Made by a program: the position numbers and the translations under genes
Source of the DNA: Enchytraeus crypticus
Lineage: Eukaryota > Annelida > Clitellata > Enchytraeida > Enchytraeidae
NCBI GenBank assembly: GCA_905160935.1
Contig: CAJHZI010000625.1
Location: 309,501 to 373,500, forward strand
Direction: 5' to 3'
Length of the DNA stretch: 64,000 bases
Shown: in pieces, positions 33,340 to 45,282 of the stretch
How positions within the stretch are numbered: position 1 is the stretch's first letter
Layout of the letters: each line of letters begins with the position of its first letter
The notes under the pieces: model-generated
The model's input: the letters and a program-made list of their open reading frames with translations, nothing else
Told to the model about the DNA's origin: nothing
The model's database searches: none

Positions 33340-34600
33340 GAAGTCTTGAATTGTCCTATGAACTATTTCATTAACGCACTTTACTAGTTATTAGGCCTAA
33401 AGTGATATTATATTTGTAAAAACTCTCGAGTGAGAATTATTCAAGGGGCCCGTGTTAGAGATGCCGAAGGTGGAGTTAGTGGGGGTAGGGGGGGGTTGGT
33501 TCAATGCCTATTTTTTATTGCCCATATTAGCAATGCAGAATGTTGAAATTTCGTTAGAAATGATGTAAATAGCTCTCTCACTCCCCCCCCCTCCACTATC
33601 GCTCGGTGCTAAGAGTAAAACCAATGCGTTCTTCGCTTTGATCAATCAGTCAATCAATAAATAGATATATTAAATTTGATAAAAGGCCGCTTTAGTATAA
33701 ATGCCACAGTAGCGCTGAGTGGACATTGATGATCAATTAGACTGGTGGGATTACAGAATTATTAGTAGATTGTGGCATTGTAATGCCACAATCGGTGTAG
33801 TGACTAGAACTGTGAAAATCTGGAGTATTTTGATCAATTGTTCAAAAAACAGAAATCATCACCACATGGCTACAAGTCTCTTCATTGTCATATCTACGCT
33901 AGTGGCCTCTTACGAACGCGTATAGTTTTCTGAAAGTTCAATTCTTTCTCAAATTTACTCAAGTAAGTTTGACTGTAAATATTAAAGCGTCATTGCTATT
34001 ACATGTATTGCATGAACTTATAAGTAAGTAAATAAAATGTGTCGCTTAATTACTCAACTCGAGTTTTTCCCAACGAAACAAACTGTTTAGTGGCCTCAAA
34101 TTCTACCTATTAGTGTTTATTGAGCTGAAAGTCTATTTTTTGTAATGTAAACTCAACAATGCGTTCGATGCTGTCGTAGACGGCAGCCTGACTATGATTT
34201 ATCCAACAACAACTAGAGCTCTACTGTCCATGACAACATCGAATACTTTCAACATTTCTACAGAAGATACAAGGTCACACTGATCACAGCTGATCAATTA
34301 AATGATTGCACACTCTACAAAACCCTTACGTGACGGTAGCTAGAATGTGTCATGTCTTGTTGAAGAGAAGCTTAACGTTAAGCTCATGTGTACGTCACTA
34401 TGACGTCATCCGATGGCTGGAAACAAATCCTGAAGGCTGTGTGGCAAGTAATCCCAGATCTACATAAATCCTACGCACATCTCGAAATGTTGGGATTATC
34501 TCTTGGATTAACTGAGAGATTATCTGAGGATTAACTGAGAGATTATCTCTGAATTAACGCAGTCCCGTGCACTGATAACTGCTCAAGTCTGTCTGAAGAA
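33340..34600. other. Intergenic, no gene seen; one LINE fragment
   Basis: AT-rich unique sequence with poly-G/poly-C tracts near 33480 and 33580. A short LINE 3' remnant (minus) lies at 34195-34250 (ACAACAACTAGAGCTCTACT then CATGACAACATCGAA). A degenerate SINE family 2 tail may lie at 34350-34395. Short open frames here show no family features. Confidence 0.6.
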
Positions 34601-34619
34601 CAGTGGATCAGGGTCAGCA

Positions 34620-35395
34620 AATCAATAAAATCAATCAATCATTTAATCAATCAGTCAATCAACCAATCAATCATTCAATCAATCAGTCAATCAGTGAGTC
34701 AACCAGTGAGTCAATCAATCATTCAATCAATCAGTCAGTCAATCAATCAATAAATCATCATTCAATCAGCCAGTCAGTCAATCAGTCAGTCAATCAGTCA
34801 ATCAATCCGTCAGTAGTTAAATCGAACATTCAAAGAATCAATCAATCAATTACAATATATCAATATACACTAATATATTTAATAAATCAGTCAGTCGTTT
34901 AACAGGGTTGCGTTATACAAGACAACGGGTCGTGTCATAGAAGACAACGGGTCGTGTTATAGGAGACAACGGGTCGTGTTATAGAAGACAATAGGGTCGT
35001 GTTATATAAGACAACGGGTGGTGTTATAGAAGACAACGGGTCGTGTTATAGAAGACAACGGGTCGTGTTACAGAAGATAACGGGTCGTGTTATAGGAGAC
35101 AACGGGTCGTGTTATACAAGACAACGGGTCGTGTTATATAAGACAACAGGATCATGTTATGTAAGACAACAGGGTCGTGTTATAGAAGACAACAGGGTCG
35201 TGTTATAGAAGACAACAGGGTCGTGTTATAGAAGACAACAGGGTCGTGTTATGTAAGACAACAGGGTCGTGTTATAGAAGACAACAGGGTCGTGTTATAG
35301 AAGACAACAGGGTCGTGTTATAGAAGACAACGGGTTGTGTTATAGGAGACAACAGGGTCGTGTTATATAGGACAACAGGGTCGTGTTATAGAGCT
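34620..35395. repeat. (CAAT)n tract and 24/25-bp minisatellite
   Basis: 34620-34900 is CAATCAGT-type sequence. 34905-35395 holds about 20 units of AGACAACGGGTCGTGTTATA plus AGA, with a shift midway to an ACAGGGTCG variant. Confidence 0.9.
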
Positions 35396-35719
35396 TGTGA
35401 ATATTAAGAAAGCATTGCTGATGCTTAGAACAGAGAACGTGCTGAGATAAAGCGCTTCTAATTCATCGATATATTGATAACCAAGCGCTCGATGTCATCG
35501 AATAATGGACGGCCGATTATTTGTGATTTATTGGACTCAATGTAATTGTCTAAAGCACGGCTGACAATATTTCAGCTACAGAGTCAGTTCTGTGTAAATG
35601 GATAACTTGCTAAGTTGTCTATAGAGGTGAAACATAAGCTATAGTAAATATATAGAATATAAGAATAAATAAGAACTCTAATGGATGTTTTATCTTTAAT
35701 TACTCTAGTTATAAACTTC

Positions 35720-35999
<280 letters not shown>

Positions 36000-36000
<1 letters not shown>

Positions 36001-36716
36001 CTGAGGCATAATTATGGTCTATACTAAGGATTTTATTGAACATAATTAGTAATTAATGCAAAGGTTTGTACTTTTTATATTCGGAATATGCAAGTGTCAC
36101 TTGAGGGCCTCTATTTGCGTTCATGCACTCGAACTGCTTATTTTTTATGCAAATTGTGATATACGTATGATAAATGAAATAATAATAGTAAAATATATTA
36201 GAAATAATAATCAAATTTGGCGAAAATATTTTGAGCAGTAACAAAATAACAGCGTTTCTACGAAAAAATGTCCAACAATCAATTTCAACACTTTTCTCAG
36301 ATTCCCACAATTTTTGCTCATTTTTATTTCTCACTGATCGTGACGCGCCGCCTGTTGTTTGCAGACGCTTTCATATTTTACATGACAATTTATTTTACAA
36401 AGAATCGTTTGAAGTTCGCGAGATTTAACAGTTTTTATTTCTGATTTCTTGGAAGTCAGCAGGTGCGTGACTTAAGTGTTGTCAACACCATTAATTCACG
36501 GCCTGATTGGACCTAAAGAAAGAATGGATAGATAGGCATAGGTCGACCCTCAAGATTTTCTAATTTGAGAAGTTATGACAATTTTATCGCAAAACCGACA
36601 TAGCGTAAGGTAAAATCAAACCCATACTACTGGTGACGTTAACGATTTTTTTACGAGGTCATCATCTGAAGGTGTGTGTGTATTTGTGTATTAGTGCGTG
36701 GATGCGTGTATGCTAT

Positions 36717-36763
<47 letters not shown>

Positions 36764-37215
36764 ACTCTAAGTGCTATCGTGCTGGAATTGGTTACATCAA
36801 GTAAGAAGATCTACACAGAGCTCTATTGCCTGAGAGAAAGAAAACTAGTGACTGATAAATGAGAGATTAAGTAAAGGGAAGCCCCGTGTGATGTACAAGT
36901 AATAGAATACCAGCTTTTATGTGAGAGGAAGCCTCGTACTGAAGTACTTTGCAGCTATGAAGTAATGCACGTGTAAGCGTGAACAGAATCTATCAACATT
37001 AATGACACCTACCGTGTGAATACCACTGCAGCAACATAGCCAGATACTATAGAGAGTCTAAGGTGCTCGATGTCATCCTGAGCTATTATTGTGGACTATA
37101 AAAATAGTTTAGAATTTCAGATTGTATGCCAATATTTAGGGCCTACTAAAGATGCATCTCGACAAAACCGGTTGTTCTGTGAACTTGACCATGCAATCAG
37201 TGTAAAACAGTCAGC
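36000..37215. other. Intergenic, no gene seen
   Basis: Unique AT-rich sequence with a (GA)n run at 36718-36760. Short open frames exist but have no recognisable domain or splice context. Confidence 0.5.
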
Positions 37216-37362
37216 TGCACGTCACTGGCTGGAGCCAGTGGCGAAGTCGGTAAGATACTCTACCGCGGATCAGTATGTGCGGGGTTCAAATCCTGGGCTC
37301 GCCCGTCACTGACATCGCTTTCAAGTGAGGAAACTGGCGTTAACCTTAGCTTTACCAGCTGC
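37216..37362 (+). mobile_element. tRNA-derived SINE, family 1 (best-preserved copy)
   Basis: Head TGGCTGGAGCCAGTGGCGAA, A-box-like GTCGGTAAGATACTCTACCG, B box GGGGTTCAAATCC, then GGCTCGCCCGTCACTGACAT and GTGAGGAAACTGGCGTTAA. The 5' ~80 bp can be drawn as a decayed tRNA. It supplies the reference for the other copies. Confidence 0.85.
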
Positions 37363-37364
37363 AC

Positions 37365-38780
37365 GTCACGAAACAGACGTTAAACTCTGTTTCTATGCAG
37401 TAAGCCTGGGACATCAAGTCCCTAGAGCTGCCATTAAGTGGATTTTTGTACGTCACGTGAGCAGAGTATTGTGTATCAGCGGCCGAGCAGAAATCCCCCG
37501 AGGGGCAGCTCTGTGTTGATATACTCCAAGTATCACGCGTTTTCTGTGTCAAAATATTTATATCGCTACATAAATGTATGATACACAGGTAGTCAATGGT
37601 CGTGGCGTTAGGCTGCTCATAACCTATAACCCGGGTAACCAATGGTCATGCAGTTAGGCTGCTTTTCCTGTTTCTATGTTATTTGGACGGACATCTTTTC
37701 AGAACTTAAGCCACATTTCTCAGGCACACACTGACTGAACTTGTTGTGAAAAACTTTTTTGTTTAGTTTGAAAAAGAAGGAACAATTACATTAGACCTAC
37801 TGTTGATTTGTAGTTGCTGTTTCTGCGTAAAAGTCATTAAGTTCACGTGACCATGCTACAGCTGATAGTTGTCTGTTGATATACAATGCATTGAACACAA
37901 TGGTAAATACAAGAAAAATTATAAATTGTTCCTCACTTTGGCATTTATCGGTATTTGCCCCGTAGAAGCTGATAAACGGCTGCAAAGCATTTTACCATTT
38001 CCTATCTTCTGATAAGAAAGAAACACAATGAAAACGATTATTTTGTGCTTTTAAGATCACAGTATTATTATTATTAACAACGAAAACTTATATAGCAGTG
38101 TCATGGCCGAACTCGGTCTTCGAGACTACAAAACTACACTGCTAGAATCCACAATACAAAAACAGAATTTGTATGTCAACAAACTGCGTCCGACCTTCAC
38201 CTTCTAGGGTCTGTTTACTTATTTTCTATTGGCTATATCGTTCAACCTTGACAATTAATCGCCACACTTTTACGAGGAATTAATTCTAAACACCTGGTAG
38301 CATAGGCTACAGGAAGGCTGTTACGTCAATGCACACTTTGGTGCCTATATGTGCTAGGTGTGTAGCAGGGGACGCCTAGTTCAGAATTGACTCTCATTAA
38401 ATATTAACATTACAACTTCATTGATACCAACGTCATCGATCAATCAATAAAACTACACCAAGCGGTCCCGTGTAGCTACACTCTAGCTGTTATCTCTGTA
38501 CACCATCTCCATGAATATACACATAACATATACAGTATCTATAGGCAACAACCACAATAATTAAAGTGTTACTGTTATCACAGACAATATCGAGCACTAT
38601 GGAATCAAATCTAAGCCCACGAGCTACACACAAAAGGTTCATAAGGCGTCTAATCCTGAGGACCTGACTAAAGAGAAAGTCGTTGCCTGTAAAGTCTTCA
38701 GAGGCCTAACCTGCCGCTCGTGTGGAGAGCTACATGGGTTTAGTAGGCTTGTGGAGATGTGATGATCGTTAATCATTATA
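37365..38780. other. Intergenic with one LINE 3' fragment
   Basis: No gene seen. A minus-strand LINE terminus lies at 38560-38645 (CACAATAATTAAAGTGTTAC then GACAATATCGAGCACTATGG and AATCTAAGCCC). Confidence 0.55.
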
Positions 38781-38782
38781 GA

Positions 38783-39092
38783 AATGACTCAGTGGCTCAG
38801 TGTGTAAGCGCGCTAGGTAACGGCATGAAGTCAAATGCCGCCCCTGAGGTCCTGGGATCATTTCCCGGTTGAGCTGATCAGAGAGTCAAATCTCGGATAT
38901 TCACCATTCAATGTACACCGGTACACCTGACGTCTTGAAGAGAAGCTTCTGACCTTGACGTTAAATCCACATTTTAAGAGAGGAGAAGCGATCTTTAGTA
39001 GAGTCTCTCGGAGTCTGCAAGAGGCGTCCCTGACATTGCTTATGACGAAGAACCGGACGTTAAATTCTTATTGATTGATTGATTGATTGAGT
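38783..39092 (+). mobile_element. tRNA-derived SINE, family 2, with (ATTG)n tail
   Basis: The tRNA-like head is CTCAGTGGCTCAGTGTGTAA then CGCGCTAGG, with B-box-like GGGATCATTTCCC. A central block AGAGAGTCAAATCTCGGATA follows, then GTCTTGAAGAGAAGCTTCTG, and it ends in (TTGA)n. The tail suggests that some of the abundant (CAAT)n runs in this genome derive from SINE tails. Confidence 0.75.
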
Positions 39093-39727
39093 GTGACCTG
39101 AGGAAGTAGAGGCGCCACGGTGTAGCATTTAACGACAGCAACAATCCTCCACCTGGAATTGATGGTTAATGTATTAACATGGTAAAATTCAATTCTTCTC
39201 TTTTCCAAAATGAACATCAAAAGATTTGTCAACTCAATCGATCCTCAGCTGATGTGTTTTTTAATCCTGGCTCGGTCAGTCGCTCATGGATCTTCAGCGA
39301 TGCCTTTATAATGTCGTAGGTCACGGTGACCTAGATCTTGACCTGGCTTGAAGTGCCTATAGAAATAGGAATGATGGATGGAAGCAGGAAGGAGCGGGAA
39401 GGAGGCAGGATGGAAGGTGGAAGACTAGAATGGCTTTCATTCATGTCGCTCTATACCAGGTCCTTAATTCACAATGTCTCCAGCAAACCTATCTCTATAC
39501 ACACATACATACACACATACACATACATACATATACACAAATTACACTCACGTATACATACACACATATATGAACATCCACAACTCAATACATCTAGACA
39601 CATACACATACATACATACATACAAACATAGACGCAGCTCAATTCCTACATACATTTATATGCATACACACAATTTAATATACAAACATAAGCACATATA
39701 CACAGTTCTATACATAAAGGAAAAAAG

Positions 39728-39962
39728 TAAACACGCATTATAGTGAATAATCAACTATGTTGATATCTATCACTATTAAAACCACATGTTTAAACCATTA
39801 GGCAATTTAGACCATTTTCTGTGTAGTCAGTCCAGTGAATGTTCAAGATTTTACTCTCAGATCAGCGCGGCTGAGATTCGAACCCACGAGGGTTCAATTC
39901 ACCTCAGGATCTGTCATTTAAAACTTCACGACGTTACCCCTACGCTATTAAGACATTATACA
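39728..39962 (-). mobile_element. tRNA-derived SINE, family 3, near full length
   Basis: Read on the minus strand it has a tRNA-like head (GCGTAGGGGTAACGTCGTGA), B box GGGTTCGAATC, the central block GAGAGTAAAATCTTGAACAT, then CACTGGACTGACTACAC and an end at TTCACTATAATGCG. Aligns with 48526-48722 over its length. Confidence 0.75.
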
Positions 39963-40059
39963 TATTAGACATTACACACGCACACACAGCCTAACACATA
40001 GAGTCATTGCATACTGATCAGTATTGTAGTGACACGATAAATCAATAGCTCAACGCTTC

Positions 40060-40165
40060 AATGTGGCCTAGTGGTATAATGTCAAACATTTCACTCTAGA
40101 CCCCACAGGTGCGCTGATCTAATCCAGGTGAAGACAAGTCTTCAAGTAAGATCAAGTAAACCATT
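40060..40165 (+). mobile_element. tRNA-like sequence, probable SINE head
   Basis: GTGGCCTAGTGGTATAATGT resembles a tRNA A-box region and GCGCTGATCTAATCC a decayed B box about 45 bp on. It resembles SINE family 3 but the body is short. Not a functional tRNA. Confidence 0.45.
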
Positions 40166-40329
40166 GAGTACCCCATCATTGGTCAATATGCTGTTGTCTC
40201 AGGCTCTAATGTTCCGAGTGCTGTGGGCAGGGCACGAGAACATTGATACAATGTATAGCAGGGGCATAAGAGTGCCGAGCTTTTTATTACAGGTCTGATG
40301 AGGCACTTGTTGTAACCAGCAATCATTGC

Positions 40330-40392
40330 TCTCCCTATCTCTCTCTCTCTCTCTCGCTATCTCTCTCTCAGTCTCTCTCTCAGTCTCTCTCT

Positions 40393-40453
<61 letters not shown>

Positions 40454-41065
40454 GTGCAGCCCTCCATAGATCAGCAACAGGTTGTCAAGGCTTCCCTTAG
40501 CTCACTGGTCACTCTTCTACTAGTGGCACGTATTTCTACACAATGTGACTTTCATTGTGTACTGCGGGAATTCTCAGCATCTTGTTAACAGAAGTTCCGT
40601 TGTCTTATACAATATAAAGAATTCGTCGTTTATAAACACTGGTAGGCCTATAGTCATTCCACTAAGCCACTAATTACCTAATCAATCAATTAATCAATCT
40701 ATAAATCCGCGCTTATAGGCTGAATTATTATAAGGACATTCGATGGAAAGCAGAGTGTAACAGCAAGCGGCGAGTAGAGCTGCCGCATTGAGCCCTGAAC
40801 AGTGCGAGGTGATATAAAACCTGTGAGCTCAGTTCACGTGAAGCTTGCGGTCTAGTAAGAGACGTTAGATAGGCTGATGTAATGTAGATATATAGATAGG
40901 CTGATATAATGTAGATATATAGATAGGCTGATATAATGTAGATATATAGATAGGTTGATGTGATGTAGATGTTAGATAGGCTGATGTATTGTAGATAGGC
41001 TGATGTAATGTAGATATATATATAGGCTGATGTAATGTAGATGTATAGATACTAGATAGGCTGAT
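40330..41065. repeat. (CT)n tract and a GATAGGCTGATGTAATGTA array
   Basis: 40330-40450 is CT-rich. 40868-41065 holds about eight ~25-bp units of TAGGCTGATGTAATGTAGAT. Between them no gene is seen. At 41075-41270 a minus-strand frame (KVDKALRSKNLRKGN) is unassigned. Confidence 0.8.
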
Positions 41066-41389
41066 GTAACAATGTACTATACATAGAAATTTTTTGCAAT
41101 TTCTAGAGCCTAGGCGATCACCAACAAAGTTATATAGGGCATTCCCCTTTCTAAGGTTTTTGGATCTTAGTGCTTTGTCGACTTTTACGACACTGCAACC
41201 GACGGTTGGTCTATTCTTCAGCAACCCGGACGCAACACGAGTAAATTCGGTAATAATAATAATAAACATTACAAATAATTTCTACATGTAACAATTTGTA
41301 CCGCTTAATGCCTCTCTAATCTCGTGAAATATGCTTGTATGACTGTGTAGCAGAGAATTGTGGTATGACCAAGCCTTAAATAGGCAACC

Positions 41390-42905
41390 ACTGAATAAGC
41401 CCAATACTAGAACAACCCACTTTTATAAGAACCAATTTTTATAGTAATTCACGTTTAGAAGTGCCCGCGGAATAGAAGAACCAAGTTTAGAAGACCGCAC
41501 CATTATATAACCCCACTATTAAAAGATACCACGTTTAGAAGACCCCACTATTACAAGATACCACGTTTAGAAGACCCCACTATTGGAAGACTCCACTATT
41601 AGAAGATGCCACGTTTCGAAGATCCCACTATTAGAAGACTCCACTATTAGAAGACGCCGCTATTGGAAGACTCCACTATTAGAAGACCGCACTATTGGAA
41701 GACTTCACTATTGGAAGACTGCACTATTAGAAGACTCCGCTATTAGAAGACTCCACTATTAGAAGACTCCACTGTTAGAAGACTCCACTATTAGAAGACT
41801 CCACTATTAGAAGACTCCACTATTAGAAGATACCGCGTTTAGAAGATCCCACTATTAGAAGATACCACGTTTAGAAGACCCCACTATTACAAGATACCAC
41901 GTTTAGAAGATCCCACTATTAGAAGATACCACGTCTAGAAGACCCCACTATTAGAAGACCCCGCTATTGGAAGACTTCACTATTAGAAGACTCTACTATT
42001 AGAAGACTCCACTATTAGAAGACTCCACTATTAGAAGACTCCACCATTAGAAGACTCCACTATTAGAAGACCCCGCTATTGGAAGACTCCACTATTAGAA
42101 GACCCCACTATTGGAAGACTCCACTATTAGAAGATGCCACGTTTAGAAGATCCCACTATTGGAAGACTCCACTGTTAGAAGACCCCGCTACTGGAAGACT
42201 CCACTATTAGAAGACTCCACCATTAGAAAACTCCACTATTAGAAGACCCCGCTATTAGAAGACTCCACTATTAGAAGACCCCACTATTAGAAGACTCCAC
42301 TATTAGAAGATGCCACGTTTAGAAGATCCCACTATTAGAAGACTCCACTGTTAGAAGACCCCACTACTGGAAGACTCCACTATTAGAAGACTCCACCATT
42401 AGAAAACTCCACTATTAGAAGACTCCACTATTAGAAAACTCCACTATTAGAAGACCCCACTACAAGAAGACGCCACTTTTCACTTTTTTAAGAGTCCACG
42501 ATTAGCAGACTCCGCTTTAAGTAGACCAACGAAAATAGAAGACTCCACTATTAGAAGACCCCACGATGAGTATACCCTAATTGGATGACCCTAGGTTTAG
42601 AAGACCTTACAAAACCATAGAAGACCCCGCTATAAGATGACCCCACTATTAGAATACCCAACGATTAGAAGACTCCATTATTAGAAGACCCCACGACTAG
42701 AACATTATTATAGGACCCCACTATTAGAATACTCAACGATTGAAAGACTCCATTATTAGAAGACCGCACGACTAGAACATTATTATAAGACCCCACTATT
42801 AGAATACTCAACGATTAGAAGACTCCACTATTTGATCACCCCATGTTTTTAAGAGCCCACGATTAAAAGACCCCACTATTAGAAGACCCCACGATGACTA
42901 ACCCA
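41390..42905. repeat. 16-bp minisatellite, about 90 copies
   Basis: Unit GACTCCACTATTAGAA with variants GACCCCGCTATTGGAA and GATACCACGTTTAGAA. Blocks of variants recur (for example around 42060-42250 and 42240-42420), pointing to higher-order duplication. The right end decays into the sequence next to exon 42928-43032. Confidence 0.93.
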
Positions 42906-42927
42906 TAATTAGAAGACCCTAGCCCAC

Positions 42928-43032
42928 CTCGCAGCAGACCGCTCTCTCCAAGGCTTTGAACCGGTCGAGCACCTCATGCGCGGGTTTGACATCTCGGATG
43001 ATGAACGAGGCCCTCCATTGGGAGAGGTAGGT
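42928..43032 (-). CDS. Orphan internal exon, unidentified protein
   Basis: A 35-codon open exon reads TYLSQWRASFIIRDVKPAHE then VLDRFKALERAVCCE. It is preceded by a (TCC)n polypyrimidine tract and ATAG acceptor and followed by a GTGGGC donor (or, if unspliced, a stop two codons on). GC content and codon pattern look coding against AT-rich surroundings. No partner exons were found, and I do not recognise the protein. Like other exons here, it abuts a minisatellite on its donor side. Confidence 0.4.
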
Positions 43033-43299
43033 CTATCATTGGGATAGAGGAGGAGGAGGAGGAGGAGGAGGAGGAGGAGGAATATTAACAGAGACGTTTT
43101 CATCAGAGCAGTACATCTCCTTGTTTCCACTTAGACTAGAGCTGAAGAGAGTCACTGGAGGCATTGTAGGGGGATGAAGTTAAGTCCATAGGCCGGGTAT
43201 CAAATCCACGTCCATGATAGTCAATGGATTCATGAATCTCTCCCTTAGTCCACTGCTACTGGCAGGTCCATTCATGAATCTGTTGGTAGTCAAATTCTT

Positions 43300-43400
43300 C
43301 ATGTTCCGCGGGCAGGATTTGAACCTCGAGGAGATTAAGTTATACACCACACAGTCTGGTGAGCACGTTACGTGTGCATTGTGATTGAGGATAAAGTTTA
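43300..43400 (-). mobile_element. tRNA-like SINE head, unclassified
   Basis: On the minus strand ACCAGACTGTGTGGTGTATA then GAGGTTCAAATCCTGCCCGC gives a B box (GGTTCAAATCC) in a tRNA-like setting. The downstream sequence contains two near copies of GATTCATGAATC. It does not match families 1-3. Confidence 0.4.
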
Positions 43401-43734
43401 ACATCTGTTTTAACGACCAAGAGGTTTTGGCGAGAGGGGAGACAATACACTGCACTCCATCATTCATGCTATTCTCCCACACATTCATGTAATTCAACCC
43501 CAACACTCCATTAATTTCTCACACATTCACATTAAACTGAACGAGATTGTCGTTTGGAGGCGATTTACTTAAATAGGCTGCTGTAACCTAGTTCTATAGA
43601 TTGATAACAATTGATGTGATTGATTGATAATGTTTAATTGCAGCTTTCACAGGATGACAATATTTTAAGTACATGTAAACCAGACAGCGACGTACTCGAT
43701 GTAATCATGGATATATAACAGCAGCAGCGTCACA

Positions 43735-45282
43735 ATGGCCGCACCTTTCACACACTGTACGCGAGGCTCGCTAGCGTTCAGCCTTACCGCCTATATCTGG
43801 TCGTTACCGGTTCTCTTTCACCTTATTATCAGGTTTTTTCCGGTTCTAACCGGAACTTGCGCGGAACTTTCGATTCGTCTCAGGCCAGACCTAACCGGTT
43901 ACCCGCAGCCTGGTCATTGCTATTGTTCATCGTATAATGACGTCACGTGTAGGGGATTAACAGGAGTGCCGTATTTCATATTTCATACGACCCCTAACGA
44001 CCACAATTCTTCACTAGACCCCAGTCACCCAGTCACCATAGGTTCACTGCTCGCCTCACGCCAGTTCATCACATCCATTCCTCAAGGAGCCTTCAGGTCC
44101 ATGCGAGTCCGTAGAATCCTGCTCAACTTCAACTCTCTGGGAGGAAACATCAGCTCCGGAGCTTTGAGAGGCCTGGAGCCAGTCCTAGAGGAGCTCCAGT
44201 TAGGAGCGACAGACATCAGAACTCTTCCAGATGGATTGCTGCATGGAATGAAGAGACTTCGATATCTTCACCTGTGGGCCAACAAGATCAGCTCAGTACC
44301 TCCAGGCTACTTCAAAGAGGCGGAAGATCTCAGAGAGCTGTTGCTCTGGGGAAATGATCTAACTGACCTCGACCACTCGACATTCGCTGGTCTGTGGAAC
44401 CTGAGGAAGTTAGACATGGGAAGAAACCGGATAAGCGGATTAAGTAGGGACTACTTTAGACATCTACTGGAGTTGGACTCGTTGAATCTCTCCTGGAATA
44501 GAGTGAAAGCTCTGGACGGTCACACGTTTTCCTACATGGGCAAGCTGAAGGCGTTGAACCTGGACCACAACCGGATAGAGTTCATCTACCCGGAAGCGTT
44601 CAGTGGACTGGACAATCTTCTCATCCTTTCGCTGAACCACAACGAGATCAGTTTTCTTCCACAGGAAGTCTTTTCCAGTCTCCACAACCTCTCCACGCTC
44701 TCTCTCCACCACAACCACATCGACTACGTGTGGCCGAGCACGTTCACGGGACTGCGGTCCCTGCAGAGACTCGATCTCTGCGGCAACAGACTGAGGAGTA
44801 TCCCTGACGGAGCGTTCCGCCACTCTGCCCGCCTCAGACACCTGCTGCTGGACGGCAACCACCTCTCGACGCTCAGCCGCTGCGTGCTCGCCGCCCAGAC
44901 ACGCCTGGGCGCCCTCTCCCTCCTCGACAACCCCCTGCTCTGCGCCTGCGAGGTCGACTGGCTGCGGGGCGTGGCTACAGATAGGGGCGTGGCTAGCGAT
45001 AGGAGCGTGGCTACTGGTAGGGGCGTGGCTACCGATAAGGGCGTGGCTACTGATAGGGGCGTGGCTACCGATAGGGCCGTGGCTCGAGACGACAGAGTGA
45101 CTGTGGTGTGGGGCACGTGTATCGTCGACAATGTGACGTCACAGAGGAAACGATATGACGTCAGAGGTTATGAGGGTGACGTCACAGTGAGAGGATTTAG
45201 TCAAATGATGTTATCATGTGATGATAAGCAGATATCACATTGTATGTATGGTATGAAGAGTGTGAGACAGATATTTCTATAG
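43735..45282 (+). CDS. Leucine-rich-repeat protein, secreted or membrane-anchored, intronless
   Basis: A single open frame of 515 aa. Residues ~18-40 are hydrophobic (signal sequence or anchor). An LRRNT-like cysteine cluster (C62, C64, C72) follows. About ten typical 24-residue LRRs span residues ~125-395 (for example LRYLHLWANKISSVPPGYF and LKALNLDHNRIEFIYPEAF). An LRRCT cap begins NPLLCACEVDWLR and ends VVWGTC...LSC. The layout is like the Nogo-receptor/LRRTM/insulin-like-ALS group, but the exact orthologue is not clear. Seven GVATDR hexapeptides interrupt the cap (residues ~411-452). No clear C-terminal transmembrane segment or GPI signal is visible; the last residues are SVRQIFL. The start is the first ATG after an in-frame stop-rich stretch. 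Coding GC is much higher than the flanks. Confidence 0.85.
   Translation: MAAPFTHCTRGSLAFSLTAYIWSLPVLFHLIIRFFPVLTGTCAELSIRLRPDLTGYPQPGHCYCSSYNDVTCRGLTGVPYFIFHTTPNDHNSSLDPSHPVTIGSLLASRQFITSIPQGAFRSMRVRRILLNFNSLGGNISSGALRGLEPVLEELQLGATDIRTLPDGLLHGMKRLRYLHLWANKISSVPPGYFKEAEDLRELLLWGNDLTDLDHSTFAGLWNLRKLDMGRNRISGLSRDYFRHLLELDSLNLSWNRVKALDGHTFSYMGKLKALNLDHNRIEFIYPEAFSGLDNLLILSLNHNEISFLPQEVFSSLHNLSTLSLHHNHIDYVWPSTFTGLRSLQRLDLCGNRLRSIPDGAFRHSARLRHLLLDGNHLSTLSRCVLAAQTRLGALSLLDNPLLCACEVDWLRGVATDRGVASDRSVATGRGVATDKGVATDRGVATDRAVARDDRVTVVWGTCIVDNVTSQRKRYDVRGYEGDVTVRGFSQMMLSCDDKQISHCMYGMKSVRQIFL
44968..45093 (+). repeat. 18-bp in-frame coding minisatellite in the LRR gene
   Basis: Seven units of GGCGTGGCTACCGATAGG encode GVATDR, GVASDR, SVATGR, GVATDK, GVATDR, GVATDR and AVARDD. 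The array sits between the first and second halves of the LRRCT cysteine cap. Confidence 0.95.

Noticed and set aside
31574..33349. Long open frames (up to 217 codons) on both strands
   Set aside because: They are translations of a stop-free 24-bp tandem repeat; the same octapeptide recurs and both strands are open simply because the unit is a multiple of three.
37216..37290. Functional tRNA gene
   Set aside because: A/B boxes are present but the acceptor and anticodon stems do not close, and the same sequence is dispersed with a shared body; it is a SINE.
41075..41290. Minus-strand frame RPTVGCSVVKVDKALRSKNL
   Set aside because: Not a clear exon: no supporting splice neighbours and a tandem repeat at one end. 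It could be a retroelement scrap, so no gene call was made.
43709..43720. TATA box (ATATATAAC) for the LRR gene
   Set aside because: It lies only ~17 bp before the start codon, too close for a TATA-driven start at this ATG, and AT-rich strings are common here.
44464..45131. Minus-strand frames opposite the LRR gene
   Set aside because: They mirror a GC-rich coding sequence with clear LRR structure on the plus strand; the minus frames have no family features.
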